Shown: positions 6,887 through 13,648 of the stretch, piece by piece
How positions within the stretch are numbered: the first letter of the stretch is position 1
How the letters are laid out: every line of letters starts with the position of its first letter
From: Natrinema soli
GTDB lineage: Archaea > Halobacteriota > Halobacteria > Halobacteriales > Natrialbaceae
Direction of reading: 5' to 3'
Length of the DNA: 17,994 bases
Assembly: GCF_028618695.1 (NCBI RefSeq)
Contig: NZ_JAQIVI010000596.1
Coordinates: 1-17,994 of the forward strand
Translations under genes and position numbers: made by a program
The notes under the pieces: model-generated
What the model saw: the letters and a program-made list of their open reading frames with translations, nothing else
Databases searched by the model: none
What the model was told of the DNA's origin: nothing

Positions 6887-7531
6887 ATGAGCAACTATCC
6901 CGACGACTGGGATGTCCGCCGCCGCCAAGTCTATCGACGAGACCAGTACAAATGCGGCAACTGCCAATCCGAAGGAGGCCCATACGGCGACACCGAAGTC
7001 CACGCCCACCACATCGTTCCGAAAAGTCAGGGCGGTGCTGACCGGTTCACCAACCTCGTCACGCTCTGCGCCGACTGCCATGCACGCGTTCACGACGATA
7101 ACGAAGAGATGCAGGAATGCCGCGAACCCCGTGACCAACCCCTCGAAGTCGTAGATGACATCTCCCCCGAACACACCACGATGTTCTCACTTGTAGAGTA
7201 TGAGGACGGAGAACACGAGAAAACCGAGAAAGCACTCAGAGTCAGCGAGTCAAAGTACTTGGTGGTAACCACCACCCTCGGACGGATCGAGAACTACATC
7301 GTTGACTGCAAGGAAGTGGTGTGCGACTGTCCCAATTACAGGAAGCTACAGGAGAACGGGGAAGAAGAGTTCATCTGCAACCACATGAAGGCGATAATAT
7401 ACGACTACGGGCCGGGATCGGAAATGCTTCGTGAGCGACTACCCGAGGACTGGAAAATCAAGAGCTTCGATCCAGACGTCCATCACATGGAATTCGACTT
7501 CGACGTGGATGACCTGTTCGACATCTCGTAG
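6887..7531 (+). CDS. HNH endonuclease fused to a SWIM zinc finger
   Basis: Protein of 214 aa from ATG 6887 (MSNYPDDWDVRRRQ); the frame is open further upstream, but that part reads as noise. The HNH domain covers about residues 10-70: C23-x2-C26, H41-H42 in VHAHHIVP, N56, C61-x2-C64 and H65/H69 (CADCHARVH). This is the beta-beta-alpha metal nuclease fold with structural zinc. The C-terminal half contains a SWIM motif, C146-x-C148 ... C164-x-H166 (VCDCPNY, FICNHMKAI), a zinc finger found in DNA- and protein-binding contexts. All metal-binding residues of both modules are present. HNH-SWIM fusion is unusual; it may be a DNA nuclease with its own targeting module. The next gene, on the same strand, starts 180 nt on. 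Confidence 0.85.
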   Translation: MSNYPDDWDVRRRQVYRRDQYKCGNCQSEGGPYGDTEVHAHHIVPKSQGGADRFTNLVTLCADCHARVHDDNEEMQECREPRDQPLEVVDDISPEHTTMFSLVEYEDGEHEKTEKALRVSESKYLVVTTTLGRIENYIVDCKEVVCDCPNYRKLQENGEEEFICNHMKAIIYDYGPGSEMLRERLPEDWKIKSFDPDVHHMEFDFDVDDLFDIS

Positions 7532-7646
7532 CCTACGTCCTTCGCCGAGCAGCGCAACCTCTTGCACTCAGGTCAGAACTAGATCCCCACTCGGACAGCC
7601 CGGTCGTGGACTGCCGACTACTGGAACAGTATCGTCGGTCGGGCGT

Positions 7647-7666
7647 CCGCGCTGTTGAGAGCGCGG
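7647..7666 (+). promoter_or_regulatory. GC-rich hairpin between HNH gene and 7712 gene
   Basis: CCGCGCT-GTTGAG-AGCGCGG forms a perfect 7-bp stem with a 6-nt loop. No T-run follows, so it is not a typical terminator. A TATA-like TTTTAA at 7683-7688, about 26 nt before the next ATG, suggests that the downstream gene has its own leaderless promoter. Confidence 0.3.
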
Positions 7667-7711
7667 TCGGTACCGGTTGGAATTTTAACGGAGTGAGCGA
7701 AACACGCGGAC

Positions 7712-8344
7712 ATGCCTGACCGACTGAAGTTCGATGAGATCGACTCCATCGGCACGTTCCCCGATGGGCGAATCAAGATGGACGTGATCTTCACCGACAA
7801 CCGCGGCCGGGAGTACGTCTGGACTCCCAAATGGGAGGAACTTCAGAAGATGTACGTGAGCGCCGAACAGGTTGAGGAACTCAACACCGAAGGTGGCGAG
7901 TACCTCGAACGACTTAAGGCACTTCAGAAGTTCGGCGACGAGACGCTTGCAAGACTGGCCAAGTGCATCGCCTACCACAAGTCGCTTGACGGGTTGCGTA
8001 ACGAGTTCGCTGGCAGGAGTACCAAGGCAGGTCAGACACCAGAACGGGAGGAGATAGATCGCATCTTCGAGTTCGCAGACGTCCCATCTCCTGACTACCC
8101 CGACAAGTACACTCTCGGCGACCGCGACAAGATCATCCATCAACACCTCCGCGATCTCAACGAGGGCGACTACGAGAACGTCGTGATGGTGATGGAATCG
8201 CTCGTCGATAGGAGACGACATATCGACGCCGAAGAACGTCGAAGGGAGATAATCGAAGAGATGAACAAGATTCTCGGTTACGAGAACCTGATGATCACCT
8301 TAGAAGGGCGAGTTCGCCCCATCAACGCTGAGTCTGAAGAGTAG
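7712..8344 (+). CDS. 210-aa protein with HEPN/AbiJ-like C-terminus
   Basis: The first 50 residues look like a small beta-rich module (IKMDVIFTDNRGREYVWTP). A long charged helical region follows, with a linker near residues 110-125. The C-terminal 75 residues are helical (DKIIHQHLRDLNEGDYENVV, SLVDRRRHIDAEERRREIIE) and end ENLMITLEGRVRPIN. Helices closing with a short beta hairpin and an R/V-P-I sequence resemble the ends of AbiJ/HEPN-type abortive-infection proteins. I do not see a clear R-x4-6-H ribonuclease motif in canonical position. Start ATG 7712 is supported by a TATA-like TTTTAA 26 nt upstream. Being next to an HNH nuclease fits a defence role, but function is inferred. Confidence 0.75.
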   Translation: MPDRLKFDEIDSIGTFPDGRIKMDVIFTDNRGREYVWTPKWEELQKMYVSAEQVEELNTEGGEYLERLKALQKFGDETLARLAKCIAYHKSLDGLRNEFAGRSTKAGQTPEREEIDRIFEFADVPSPDYPDKYTLGDRDKIIHQHLRDLNEGDYENVVMVMESLVDRRRHIDAEERRREIIEEMNKILGYENLMITLEGRVRPINAESEE

Positions 8345-8435
8345 GTCTGTACACCGCCATCAGTTGACGCCCGCGACCGCCGGGATCGCGGACACCATCC
8401 CAGCCACTAACACCATCCACAGCGTAGACGTAGAC

Positions 8436-8546
8436 ATGATTGATGTCCCCGACAGCGAGGAGATCGCTGATGCTAATGGAGTACCTGTCGATGTAGTCGA
8501 GGAAGGCATCGAAGCGATGGCCGAAATGGACGAGGTCGACGACTGA
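8436..8546 (+). CDS. Very small acidic protein (36 aa)
   Basis: ATG 8436 to TGA 8546 encodes MIDVPDSEEIADANGVPVDV followed by a Glu/Asp-rich helix. The sequence has the composition of a haloarchaeal gene, and the IADANGVPVDVVEEGIEAM stretch looks like a helix-turn-helix half. It could be an intact mini-protein or the end of a lost gene. The surrounding 8345-8647 holds nothing else that I can support. Confidence 0.35.
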   Translation: MIDVPDSEEIADANGVPVDVVEEGIEAMAEMDEVDD

Positions 8547-8647
8547 GACTCGGCTGGTGTCTGTCTCGATGTGGCGGTCGCTGCTATACATTCTTGACGC
8601 GGGGCACGACACGATCGACGGCAGAAACAACCCAGTCACGCTACCAT

Positions 8648-8803
8648 CTACACCGAGTGGAAGAACGCACCCTCTTCCGTCACACAGACCCGGATACGGC
8701 CAATCGGATCGCCCTCGAACGCCCCACCCGGCCCAAAGTGATCGTAGGCCTCCTCGCCGCAACGGGGGCACTTGTCCACCGGATTCCGTTCATCAAGCAC
8801 CAT
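8648..8803 (-). CDS. Small zinc-finger protein (CPRCG)
   Basis: A 51-aa frame from ATG 8803 containing KCPRCGEEAYDHFGPGGAFE and ending IRVCVTEEGAFFHSV. CPxCG mini-proteins are abundant in haloarchaea and bind zinc through two such half-sites. Here only one CPxCG and one later cysteine are visible, so either the site is completed by histidines or the gene is a fragment. It lies just downstream of another small cysteine/histidine frame on the same strand. Confidence 0.5.
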   Translation of the reverse strand: MVLDERNPVDKCPRCGEEAYDHFGPGGAFEGDPIGRIRVCVTEEGAFFHSV

Positions 8804-8813
8804 ACCCCTGCCA

Positions 8814-8990
8814 TCACGCGCGGCCACCGTAAAGGCAGGCGCGCGAGGAGCACCTAATGATGTGGTTCCTGACCGCCTCCCTCGAGTCAAAGGGAGGTTG
8901 CTCGTCGTCCCATTCATTGTCGTGCTTGTCGCACTCCGGATGTTGATGCGGGTGCCGAACACGAACGGTGACAACCTGGAATTGGTCCAT
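8814..8990 (-). CDS. Possible small zinc-finger gene or fragment (58 aa)
   Basis: From ATG 8990 the frame gives HPHQHPECDKHDNEWDDEQP followed by FDSREAVRNHIIRCSS. The acidic composition and the C-x2-D-x-H...H arrangement look like a C2H2-like haloarchaeal finger. There is no Shine-Dalgarno sequence or clear TATA element, and it runs opposite to the ribosome-binding site of the 9014 gene. It ends 10 nt before the start of the 8803 gene, so the two may form a unit. Confidence 0.35.
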   Translation of the reverse strand: MDQFQVVTVRVRHPHQHPECDKHDNEWDDEQPPFDSREAVRNHIIRCSSRACLYGGRA

Positions 8991-8992
8991 TC

Positions 8993-9000
8993 GAGGAGGA
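8993..9000 (+). promoter_or_regulatory. Ribosome binding site for the 9014 gene
   Basis: GAGGAGGA at 8993-9000 is a near-perfect Shine-Dalgarno sequence 13 nt before ATG 9014, which supports that start. In-frame codons continue upstream only to a TGA at 8969 and have no start codon. Confidence 0.5.
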
Positions 9001-9013
9001 AAACCAAGTTGAA

Positions 9014-9385
9014 ATGATTCTCGAGGCGCTCGAGGGCCACCCGCTCCGAGAAGCGACCGAGACCGAAGTGTCGTACCTCGAGGGTTCACGACGATGCGAT
9101 CTCTTTCTCGATCACGACGGGCTTCAACTTCCAGTGGAGGCCAAGCTACTCCGGTTCCGGTACGACAACGGAAACATCGATCCGAATAGCTTTGCGCGGA
9201 TCTTCACGCCGTTTCCTGAGCGAAGTTCCTCGTCACTACTTACCGATACGAAGAAACTCTACGAGTCGGAGTTTGGATCGAACGGTGGAGTACTCGGCCT
9301 CTATTACGAAAAAGTCGACGAAGAGTACGAGCAAATGACTGCCAAGGCAGTTGCCGAGAAGTTCTGTATGGCACTGTCTAGTTAA
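9014..9385 (+). CDS. PD-(D/E)xK nuclease-like protein
   Basis: A 123-aa protein. After an N-terminal helix the core reads RRCDLFLDHDGLQLPVEAKL. This is an Asp followed about 13 residues later by E-x-K (D29...E42-A-K44) on adjacent strands, the catalytic layout of PD-(D/E)xK restriction-type nucleases. A later strand, GVLGLYYEK, and a helix, KAVAEKFCMAL, complete a small alpha/beta core. It is short for a free nuclease. After the TAA at 9383-9385 the same frame stays open and coding-like to 9533, so the gene may have lost its C-terminus to a nonsense mutation. It precedes the DUF6884/GIY-YIG pair on the same strand. Confidence 0.6.
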   Translation: MILEALEGHPLREATETEVSYLEGSRRCDLFLDHDGLQLPVEAKLLRFRYDNGNIDPNSFARIFTPFPERSSSSLLTDTKKLYESEFGSNGGVLGLYYEKVDEEYEQMTAKAVAEKFCMALSS

Positions 9386-9533
9386 GCGATTCTAACGTCA
9401 AACGCCGTTTCAGCGTCTGTCGAAGCAACACCGATGGGATCTGGGACCATTACTGTTTATGGGACGTTTGCTGAAGCAGCCGAATTTTCGCTGCTCGTGG
9501 AACAGGGTCTCTTTATGTTAAATCATAGATGGT
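9386..9533 (+). pseudogene. In-frame coding-like continuation after the 9014 gene
   Basis: In the same reading frame as 9014-9385, directly after its stop, the sequence reads AILTSNAVSASVEATPMGSG and then TITVYGTFAEAAEFSLLVEQ before a TAA at 9531-9533. The composition is protein-like. It may be the original C-terminus cut off by a premature stop, or a fragment of another gene. The rest of the gap, to 9734, contains nothing I recognise. Confidence 0.35.
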
Positions 9534-9734
9534 AATTTCACAACCGATACCGTCACTTCATTGTCGTCCTGTCTTGCGGTTTCCCTTATCTAGACAGTAC
9601 CTTCTGTATGGATGTGGATCACTGGTACAATTTCCAAGTAGAAACGAGGAATATCGCCTATTTTGACGGGCTACAGCATCCTGTTCATCAGCAAGGCGCT
9701 GTCATCACGTGGGAGATTGTCGAGTGATCGAACA

Positions 9735-10163
9735 ATGACCGAAATAGGACTAGTAAGCTGTACGAAAACGAAACGCGAGCAACCAGTACCACCAGGTGAG
9801 CTGTACAGTCCGTCAACGCTGTTCAGCAAGGCACGTCGGTACTGTGAACGTCATCACGACAACTGGTACGTCCTTTCCGCCAAACACCATCTGCTTGAAC
9901 CGGATGGTCCGTCGATCGAGCCTTACGATGAGACTCTCACTGGCGCTCGAGTAGCACGTAAGCGAGAGTGGTCCCAAACCGTGTATGACCAGCTGAAGGC
10001 GGCGGATTTGCTCGAATCCGATATCACCCTCGTATTCCATGCGGGCAAAGCGTACTACGAGGAACTGCTGCCCCTCCTCGAGGAACACAATGTCCAGATA
10101 CGGATTCCGACTAAGGGATTAATGATAGGTGAGCGACTTGCATGGTACAACGAACAGATATGA
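9735..10163 (+). CDS. DUF6884-family protein
   Basis: 142-aa protein starting MTEIGLVSCTKTKRE at ATG 9735. The frame is open to 9663, but the extra residues are not conserved in style. Motifs are LVSCTKTK near the start, YVLSAKHHLLEPDGPSIEPY in the middle and VFHAGKAYYEELLP later. This is the pattern of the DUF6884 family, small cytosolic alpha/beta proteins related in outline to YaaA-like proteins, with Ser/Cys-Lys and Lys-His-His motifs that look like an active site. Its exact reaction is not established to my knowledge. Its TGA overlaps the ATG of a GIY-YIG nuclease gene (ATGA, 10160-10163), so the two products are probably made together. Confidence 0.75.
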   Translation: MTEIGLVSCTKTKREQPVPPGELYSPSTLFSKARRYCERHHDNWYVLSAKHHLLEPDGPSIEPYDETLTGARVARKREWSQTVYDQLKAADLLESDITLVFHAGKAYYEELLPLLEEHNVQIRIPTKGLMIGERLAWYNEQI

Positions 10164-10783
10164 ACGAACGAGATCTGTATGCAGACGACTGGATGGGGGT
10201 GAATTGGAGCGACTGGCTATCTCTTGACCCGACGGACGATGAGTTCACAGCGATTTCGACCAACCCGGGACTCTACCGCGTTTGCCATTGTGACCGTGAC
10301 GGCCTCGAGTATATCGGTCAAACCGGACGGAGTACACGGGGACGGGTGAGCGCACTGGCACGGAACGTCTACTCCGAAGAGATGCCGTTCCGCGATCCGC
10401 ACACAGCTGCACCGTGCCTCTGGGCAGTTCGTGGTCGAGACGGACCGGCGTTCGAAGTATCGACCGCGACGCCGTCATTCGCCACCCACGACCAGGACCG
10501 GAAAGGCCTCGAGGAAGCACTCATCGCGATCGCATGTCGCGAAATGGGTAAAAGTCCGACCGCGAACTTCGGGCGGATCATCACTGGCTACTCACAGTCG
10601 GGTTACCGCAGTGATGGGTACGTCGGTGACCCTCTCGAGGAGGGAGAGACCGAACCAAACACCGAACCCGGACGAGGACCAGTTCCGTGGAAGAATGTCG
10701 ACGACGTCACTGCGTCCGATTGGATGGGTCTCGAGTGCGCTAAGCCTGAGGAAAAGCCGACCGAACGATATAATATGATATAG
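10160..10783 (+). CDS. GIY-YIG nuclease domain protein
   Basis: 207-aa protein from ATG 10160, overlapping the previous stop; a start at 10142 is possible but would overlap more. The GIY-YIG core begins at residue 36: PGLYRV (the GIY position), then LEYIGQTGRSTRGRV (YIG, followed by the catalytic Arg) and, after an insert, KGLEEALIAIACREMGKSPT, where the Glu fits the metal-binding glutamate, with a following Asn (TANFG). All core elements are present, so a DNA strand-cleaving activity is plausible. The insert around residues 70-100 (PCLWAVRG) is longer than in minimal UvrC-type domains. The C-terminus is acidic and Pro-rich and repeats a DWMG motif seen near the N-terminus. It acts with the DUF6884 partner by context. 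Confidence 0.8.
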   Translation: MNERDLYADDWMGVNWSDWLSLDPTDDEFTAISTNPGLYRVCHCDRDGLEYIGQTGRSTRGRVSALARNVYSEEMPFRDPHTAAPCLWAVRGRDGPAFEVSTATPSFATHDQDRKGLEEALIAIACREMGKSPTANFGRIITGYSQSGYRSDGYVGDPLEEGETEPNTEPGRGPVPWKNVDDVTASDWMGLECAKPEEKPTERYNMI

Positions 10784-10807
10784 CGTGGCCAGAACCGTAC
10801 CCTATGA

Positions 10808-10814
10808 TTTATAT
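10808..10814 (+). promoter_or_regulatory. TATA box for the WYL gene
   Basis: TTTATAT centred about 30 nt before ATG 10841, the spacing of a leaderless haloarchaeal transcript. A second AT-rich stretch, TATTTAAATA, lies only about 8 nt from the ATG and is less suitably placed. Confidence 0.5.
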
Positions 10815-10840
10815 CCCTGCATTAGCATATTTAAATACAC

Positions 10841-11134
10841 ATGAGAGATACTATTTGTGAAGCAATTAACGATCGCCAAACGCTTAGTTTCACATATGAT
10901 CGTCTACCGCGGACCGTAGAACCGCACAAGGTGGGGCGGACAACCAAAGGGAACGTAGTTTTAAGCGGATATCAGATTGGTGGGCGGAGTCGTTCGAATT
11001 CTGTTCCTTACTGGCGACTCTACAAACTAGGGAAAATGGGGGATTTAACCGTGAACAAGGACCAATTTGATGGACCAAGGCCAGAATATAAAAGAAGTGA
11101 TAAACGAATGACTCAAATCTATTGCCGACTCTAA
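10841..11134 (+). CDS. WYL-domain-only protein
   Basis: 97 aa with the layout of a WYL domain: an N-terminal helix (MRDTICEAINDRQTLSFTYD), a strand with RTVEPHKVG, then NVVLSGYQIGG, WRLYKLGKMGDLTV and a C-terminal helix-less tail. WYL domains are SH3-like ligand sensors, often in transcription factors that control CRISPR and other defence loci. Here no helix-turn-helix is attached, so it may act as a sensor or modulator for a partner. It ends 3 nt from the end of the convergent AT-rich gene at 11138. It has its own promoter rather than joining the GIY-YIG pair by overlap. Confidence 0.7.
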   Translation: MRDTICEAINDRQTLSFTYDRLPRTVEPHKVGRTTKGNVVLSGYQIGGRSRSNSVPYWRLYKLGKMGDLTVNKDQFDGPRPEYKRSDKRMTQIYCRL

Positions 11135-11137
11135 ATA

Positions 11138-11749
11138 TCACTTCGGGAACACGATATCTATTCCCTGTTGTAAGGTGTAGATTCCGAGCTGCAAAGCAAT
11201 ACTTTCACTATATTCTGCTATTTTCCCATATAGACTTTTCAATTTTGAAGGATCTGCAGTTTCTTTTTCAACATGCTTTTGAAACACTCTTACTAACTCT
11301 TCTAATTCCTCCCTTTGATGATCCTTCATCGGAACACTGTTTACTTGATCTATCACATTTTCAATACCCACTTTCTGGCTCACATTTTGGTTTTGTGTGA
11401 CCTGAACAATAGGCATTCCATCTCTATCAAGTGTATTTTGGAACCCGTTCATTTCTACGCCCATGAAATCTGCTATTGTTGATACGTTAATTTTTATATT
11501 CTGTATTTTTTCGTAATTATCTGACCAATTTCGTTTATTGTCCACTGGCTCTTTTGGTTCTATTTCATCCAGTTGTTTGATAATATCGTTATCTGGGTTT
11601 CTTTCCTTCACCATACCTAAAGTGTCATTGTATTTCTCTGCTATTCCTGGAAGGAGTAGTACCGTTTGATTCTCTGTATTTTCCTGCGCCTTCTCACACT
11701 CATCATAAATGCGTTTTAAAGAAGAGATGATAAACTCGTCATCGCTCAT
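11138..11749 (-). CDS. AT-rich 203-aa helical protein of unknown function
   Basis: The gene is strikingly AT-rich beside its neighbours, with Asn, Lys and Ile coded by AT-ending codons, a sign of recent transfer from outside the usual haloarchaeal pool. The protein is helical: MSDDEFIISSLKRIYDECEK at the N-terminus, an Asn/Pro-rich linker around residue 55-75, a VQVTQNQNVSQKVGIENVID segment, and a C-terminal helical bundle (REELEELVRVFQKHVEKE, LKSLYGKIAEYSESIALQLG). There is no signal peptide or membrane helix. A TATA-like GCTATTTACT lies 26 nt upstream (11771-11780). It faces the WYL gene end to end with a 3-nt gap. No family is recognised; a defence effector is conceivable from the context. 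Confidence 0.8.
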   Translation of the reverse strand: MSDDEFIISSLKRIYDECEKAQENTENQTVLLLPGIAEKYNDTLGMVKERNPDNDIIKQLDEIEPKEPVDNKRNWSDNYEKIQNIKINVSTIADFMGVEMNGFQNTLDRDGMPIVQVTQNQNVSQKVGIENVIDQVNSVPMKDHQREELEELVRVFQKHVEKETADPSKLKSLYGKIAEYSESIALQLGIYTLQQGIDIVFPK

Positions 11750-11770
11750 AGGTTAGAATTTGTGAATGAT

Positions 11771-11780
11771 AGTAAATAGC
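11771..11780 (-). promoter_or_regulatory. TATA box for the AT-rich 203-aa gene
   Basis: GCTATTTACT on the minus strand, centred 26 nt before ATG 11749, fits leaderless transcription. Confidence 0.5.
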
Positions 11781-12002
11781 TTTGGGAAGAGGCTGACAAC
11801 CTGGGACAGCAAACCTTCCTCCCCCACCATCCCCCCTGGGGTTACATGTCGACAGAATCTGTTTTCGAATATGTACACAAACCGCGACTCGTCGTGTGCA
11901 TATCGCGAGTCGCACGGTCATTTGAGCCGCCGTTCGTCTCTGGATGACCGACATGCCCCACCGATTTTGGGCCGAGACGGGCCGTTCAGTGAGTCGAAAA
12001 AC

Positions 12003-12290
12003 ATGGATTTCAGGGGTCGTGTGTACGAGTATGCGAATCAGAACCGACGACGACTACGCATACCGACGAGACGCACGATCGAACGTGCAGCTGACTGCTA
12101 CGACTGCAACAAGACGAAAGCAGTGGTGAGTGCCTGCAATGACGTTCCGACGTTCGTCTAGGCCTCCCGCCAAGTCCTCGAGGGCGACGAGCTCACGCTC
12201 GAGCAGCGCCGAGAGATCGCCGAGACGCGTTCGACTCGAGCAGTGGCTTTCGAAGTCACTACTGAGACAGCCGTTGAGATCGACTACTAA
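12003..12290 (+). pseudogene. Unidentified coding remnant with an internal stop
   Basis: One frame carries protein-like sequence on both sides of a TAG at 12159-12161: RGRVYEYANQNRRRLRIPTR before it, and ASRQVLEGDELTLEQRREIA followed by TRAVAFEVTTETAVEIDY after it, ending in a TAA at 12288-12290. The second part has clear haloarchaeal codon character. I cannot name the family. In the stretch from 11781 to 12002 I see only a C/G-rich tract (11820-11836) and no supported gene. Confidence 0.35.
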
Positions 12291-12324
12291 GAGATCGAAT
12301 TTTAGCCCCGGGGCTCAGAGCGAG

Positions 12325-12591
12325 TCACACTACGGTTTTCTCAGGGTCGAGGGCCGCGACACGATTCTCGAGATCCACGTCGCCTCTACTATCGACAGTC
12401 ACCGTGTAGCCGTTGTAGGCAAATTCGATTGTGGACGGATTCCTCTCGGAGTCGCGTGCGTCATAGAGTGAGTCAAGTGCGTCCGTGTTGATCGCGGAGT
12501 GGATCGGTGGGTTGAGCTCTTCGGGTTGGACTCCTTCACGTTCGGCGACTTTATCTACAATCTTCAGACTGAGCGATTGATTAGGTTGCAC
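12325..12591 (-). CDS. HalOD1 output-domain protein
   Basis: 88-aa protein starting at GTG 12591. It matches the HalOD1 pattern throughout: an N-terminal helix (LSLKIVDKVAEREGVQPEEL), a P-P-I...INTDALDSLY segment, and a final beta pair (STIEFAYNGYTVTVDSRGDV). HalOD1 is a haloarchaeal output module attached to response regulators or free-standing. This is the free-standing form, and its direct target is unknown. GGAGG at 12594-12598 lies 2 nt from the start, while a TATA-like TTTTATAG lies about 27 nt upstream (12615-12622), so the mRNA may be leaderless despite the Shine-Dalgarno sequence. Confidence 0.85.
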   Translation of the reverse strand: MQPNQSLSLKIVDKVAEREGVQPEELNPPIHSAINTDALDSLYDARDSERNPSTIEFAYNGYTVTVDSRGDVDLENRVAALDPEKTVV

Positions 12592-12612
12592 AACCTCCGA
12601 TGTCAGGAACTA

Positions 12613-12624
12613 ACCTATAAAACC
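12613..12624 (-). promoter_or_regulatory. TATA box for the HalOD1 gene
   Basis: Minus-strand GGTTTTATAGGT, centred about 27 nt before the GTG at 12591. Confidence 0.5.
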
Positions 12625-12989
12625 AGACGTTCCTCTAATGACGCACGTCAGACAACGGCCTCTGAACAGTTTTCATGTCATGTTCTGAGTCGGAGGGAAA
12701 TGACTGATTACGGTCGAAGAGAATCACTTATTCAGCAGATAGTGCCAATCGAGATTTTCGCCTGCTCGGTCCCGCGGTGATCACCGCCATCGTGCCACCG
12801 GAGCAGTGGGAACTCGCTCGAGCGGACCATTTTGTCACGGAGGATTGTGCATCCCGATCGTCCATGTGGCCGGGAGACGACGAAACAGTACCAGCCGTCG
12901 TGCCGACTCGAGAACAGATCGATAGACGGGCCTATAGACCACGTGCGCAAAAAACACCACCTACTACCGAACCGTCCCCAGACTCCACG

Positions 12990-13170
12990 CCGCATCCGCT
13001 GAAACGACGATACCCCTTCCTTCGAAAGCCGAACCCCGCCACCACGCCATCAATCAACGCCGACAGTTCCTCGAGATAGTCCCGATTTCGGTCCTCTCGA
13101 AGCGTGAGCATCGCTTTCCCGGCGTGTTCGATCGCCCGATTCTTGAGAAAACGCGCAAGCGTCGGCGTCG
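12990..13170 (-). pseudogene. Unidentified coding fragment, minus strand
   Basis: The minus frame reads LARFLKNRAIEHAGKAMLTL, then REDRNRDYLEELSALIDGVV and AGFGFRRKGYRRF. Third codon positions are G/C-rich, and the sequence is far more protein-like than its Arg/Pro-rich antisense. No start or stop bounds it convincingly. It abuts the Orc1/Cdc6 remnant on the other strand at about 13200, so it looks like a broken gene at a junction. From 12600 to 12990 I find no supported gene. Confidence 0.35.
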
Positions 13171-13205
13171 AACCCGGCGTGATCGGTGGCGGCGAGATCG
13201 AATAC

Positions 13206-13595
13206 ATTACCCGATGTTCGGATTTAGATGCTCGCGACGCGATCGCGTTGCTCTCTCACAGCGTTCGGAACACGGCAACCAGCGCAGCCGACCGAGTCAC
13301 GTGGGCTGTGATCGACGACTCGAAACCCGACACGGACCAAGCCGTGGTTTGCTCCCGCCTCTCGGACCTGTCTCGTGGCCAGCGGCTCGTGCTCGAGGTC
13401 ATGGCGGATACCCATCCGGCGACAAGCAGTAGAGTGTATGAAGCGTATTGTGAGCGCGCGGCCAACCCAGTCCACGATCGAACGCTGCGTGGGTGGCTCC
13501 CGAAACTCGAGTGCTATGAGTTGATGGTGAAATCCGGGTCGGAGTACGAACCCGTCTACGAGGATCGGGAGATCGCGTTGAAAGAACCCGGAATT
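13206..13595 (+). pseudogene. Orc1/Cdc6 replication initiator, C-terminal remnant
   Basis: The plus frame contains LDARDAIALLSHSVRNTATS, which fits the end of the AAA+ lid region (the DAR-x-A-x-x-LL sensor-2 motif). It is followed by SRGQRLVLEVMADTHPATSS, VYEAYCERAANPVHDRTLRG and WLPKLECYELMVKSGSEYEP, the layout of the Orc1/Cdc6 C-terminal winged helix that binds origin DNA. Walker A and B motifs and the whole N-terminal ATPase are missing. Upstream of 13200 the frame is antisense to another fragment. The frame stays open to 13736 but overlaps the PadR gene, so the native stop is lost too. It is a relic of a replicon's initiator gene and non-functional as such. Confidence 0.6.
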
Positions 13596-13648
13596 ATGGT
13601 CTATACGTGGGTTAAGAGCTGTCTGTTAGCCCATTGGTCGATCGGCTA

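Noticed and set aside
5960..7174. 404-codon open frame on the minus strand
   Set aside because: It crosses the antisense of the winged-helix gene, the two broken genes and the HNH gene. Its composition is protein-like only where it coincides with the minus-strand remnant at 6484-6762, so it is not one gene.
7685..8221. 178-codon minus-strand frame with hydrophobic stretches
   Set aside because: It is antisense to the well-supported 7712-8344 gene and has no promoter of its own.
12777..13079. Plus- and minus-strand frames as intact genes
   Set aside because: Plus-strand product is Pro/Arg/Ser-rich noise. Only the minus-strand fragment at 12990-13170 is coding-like.
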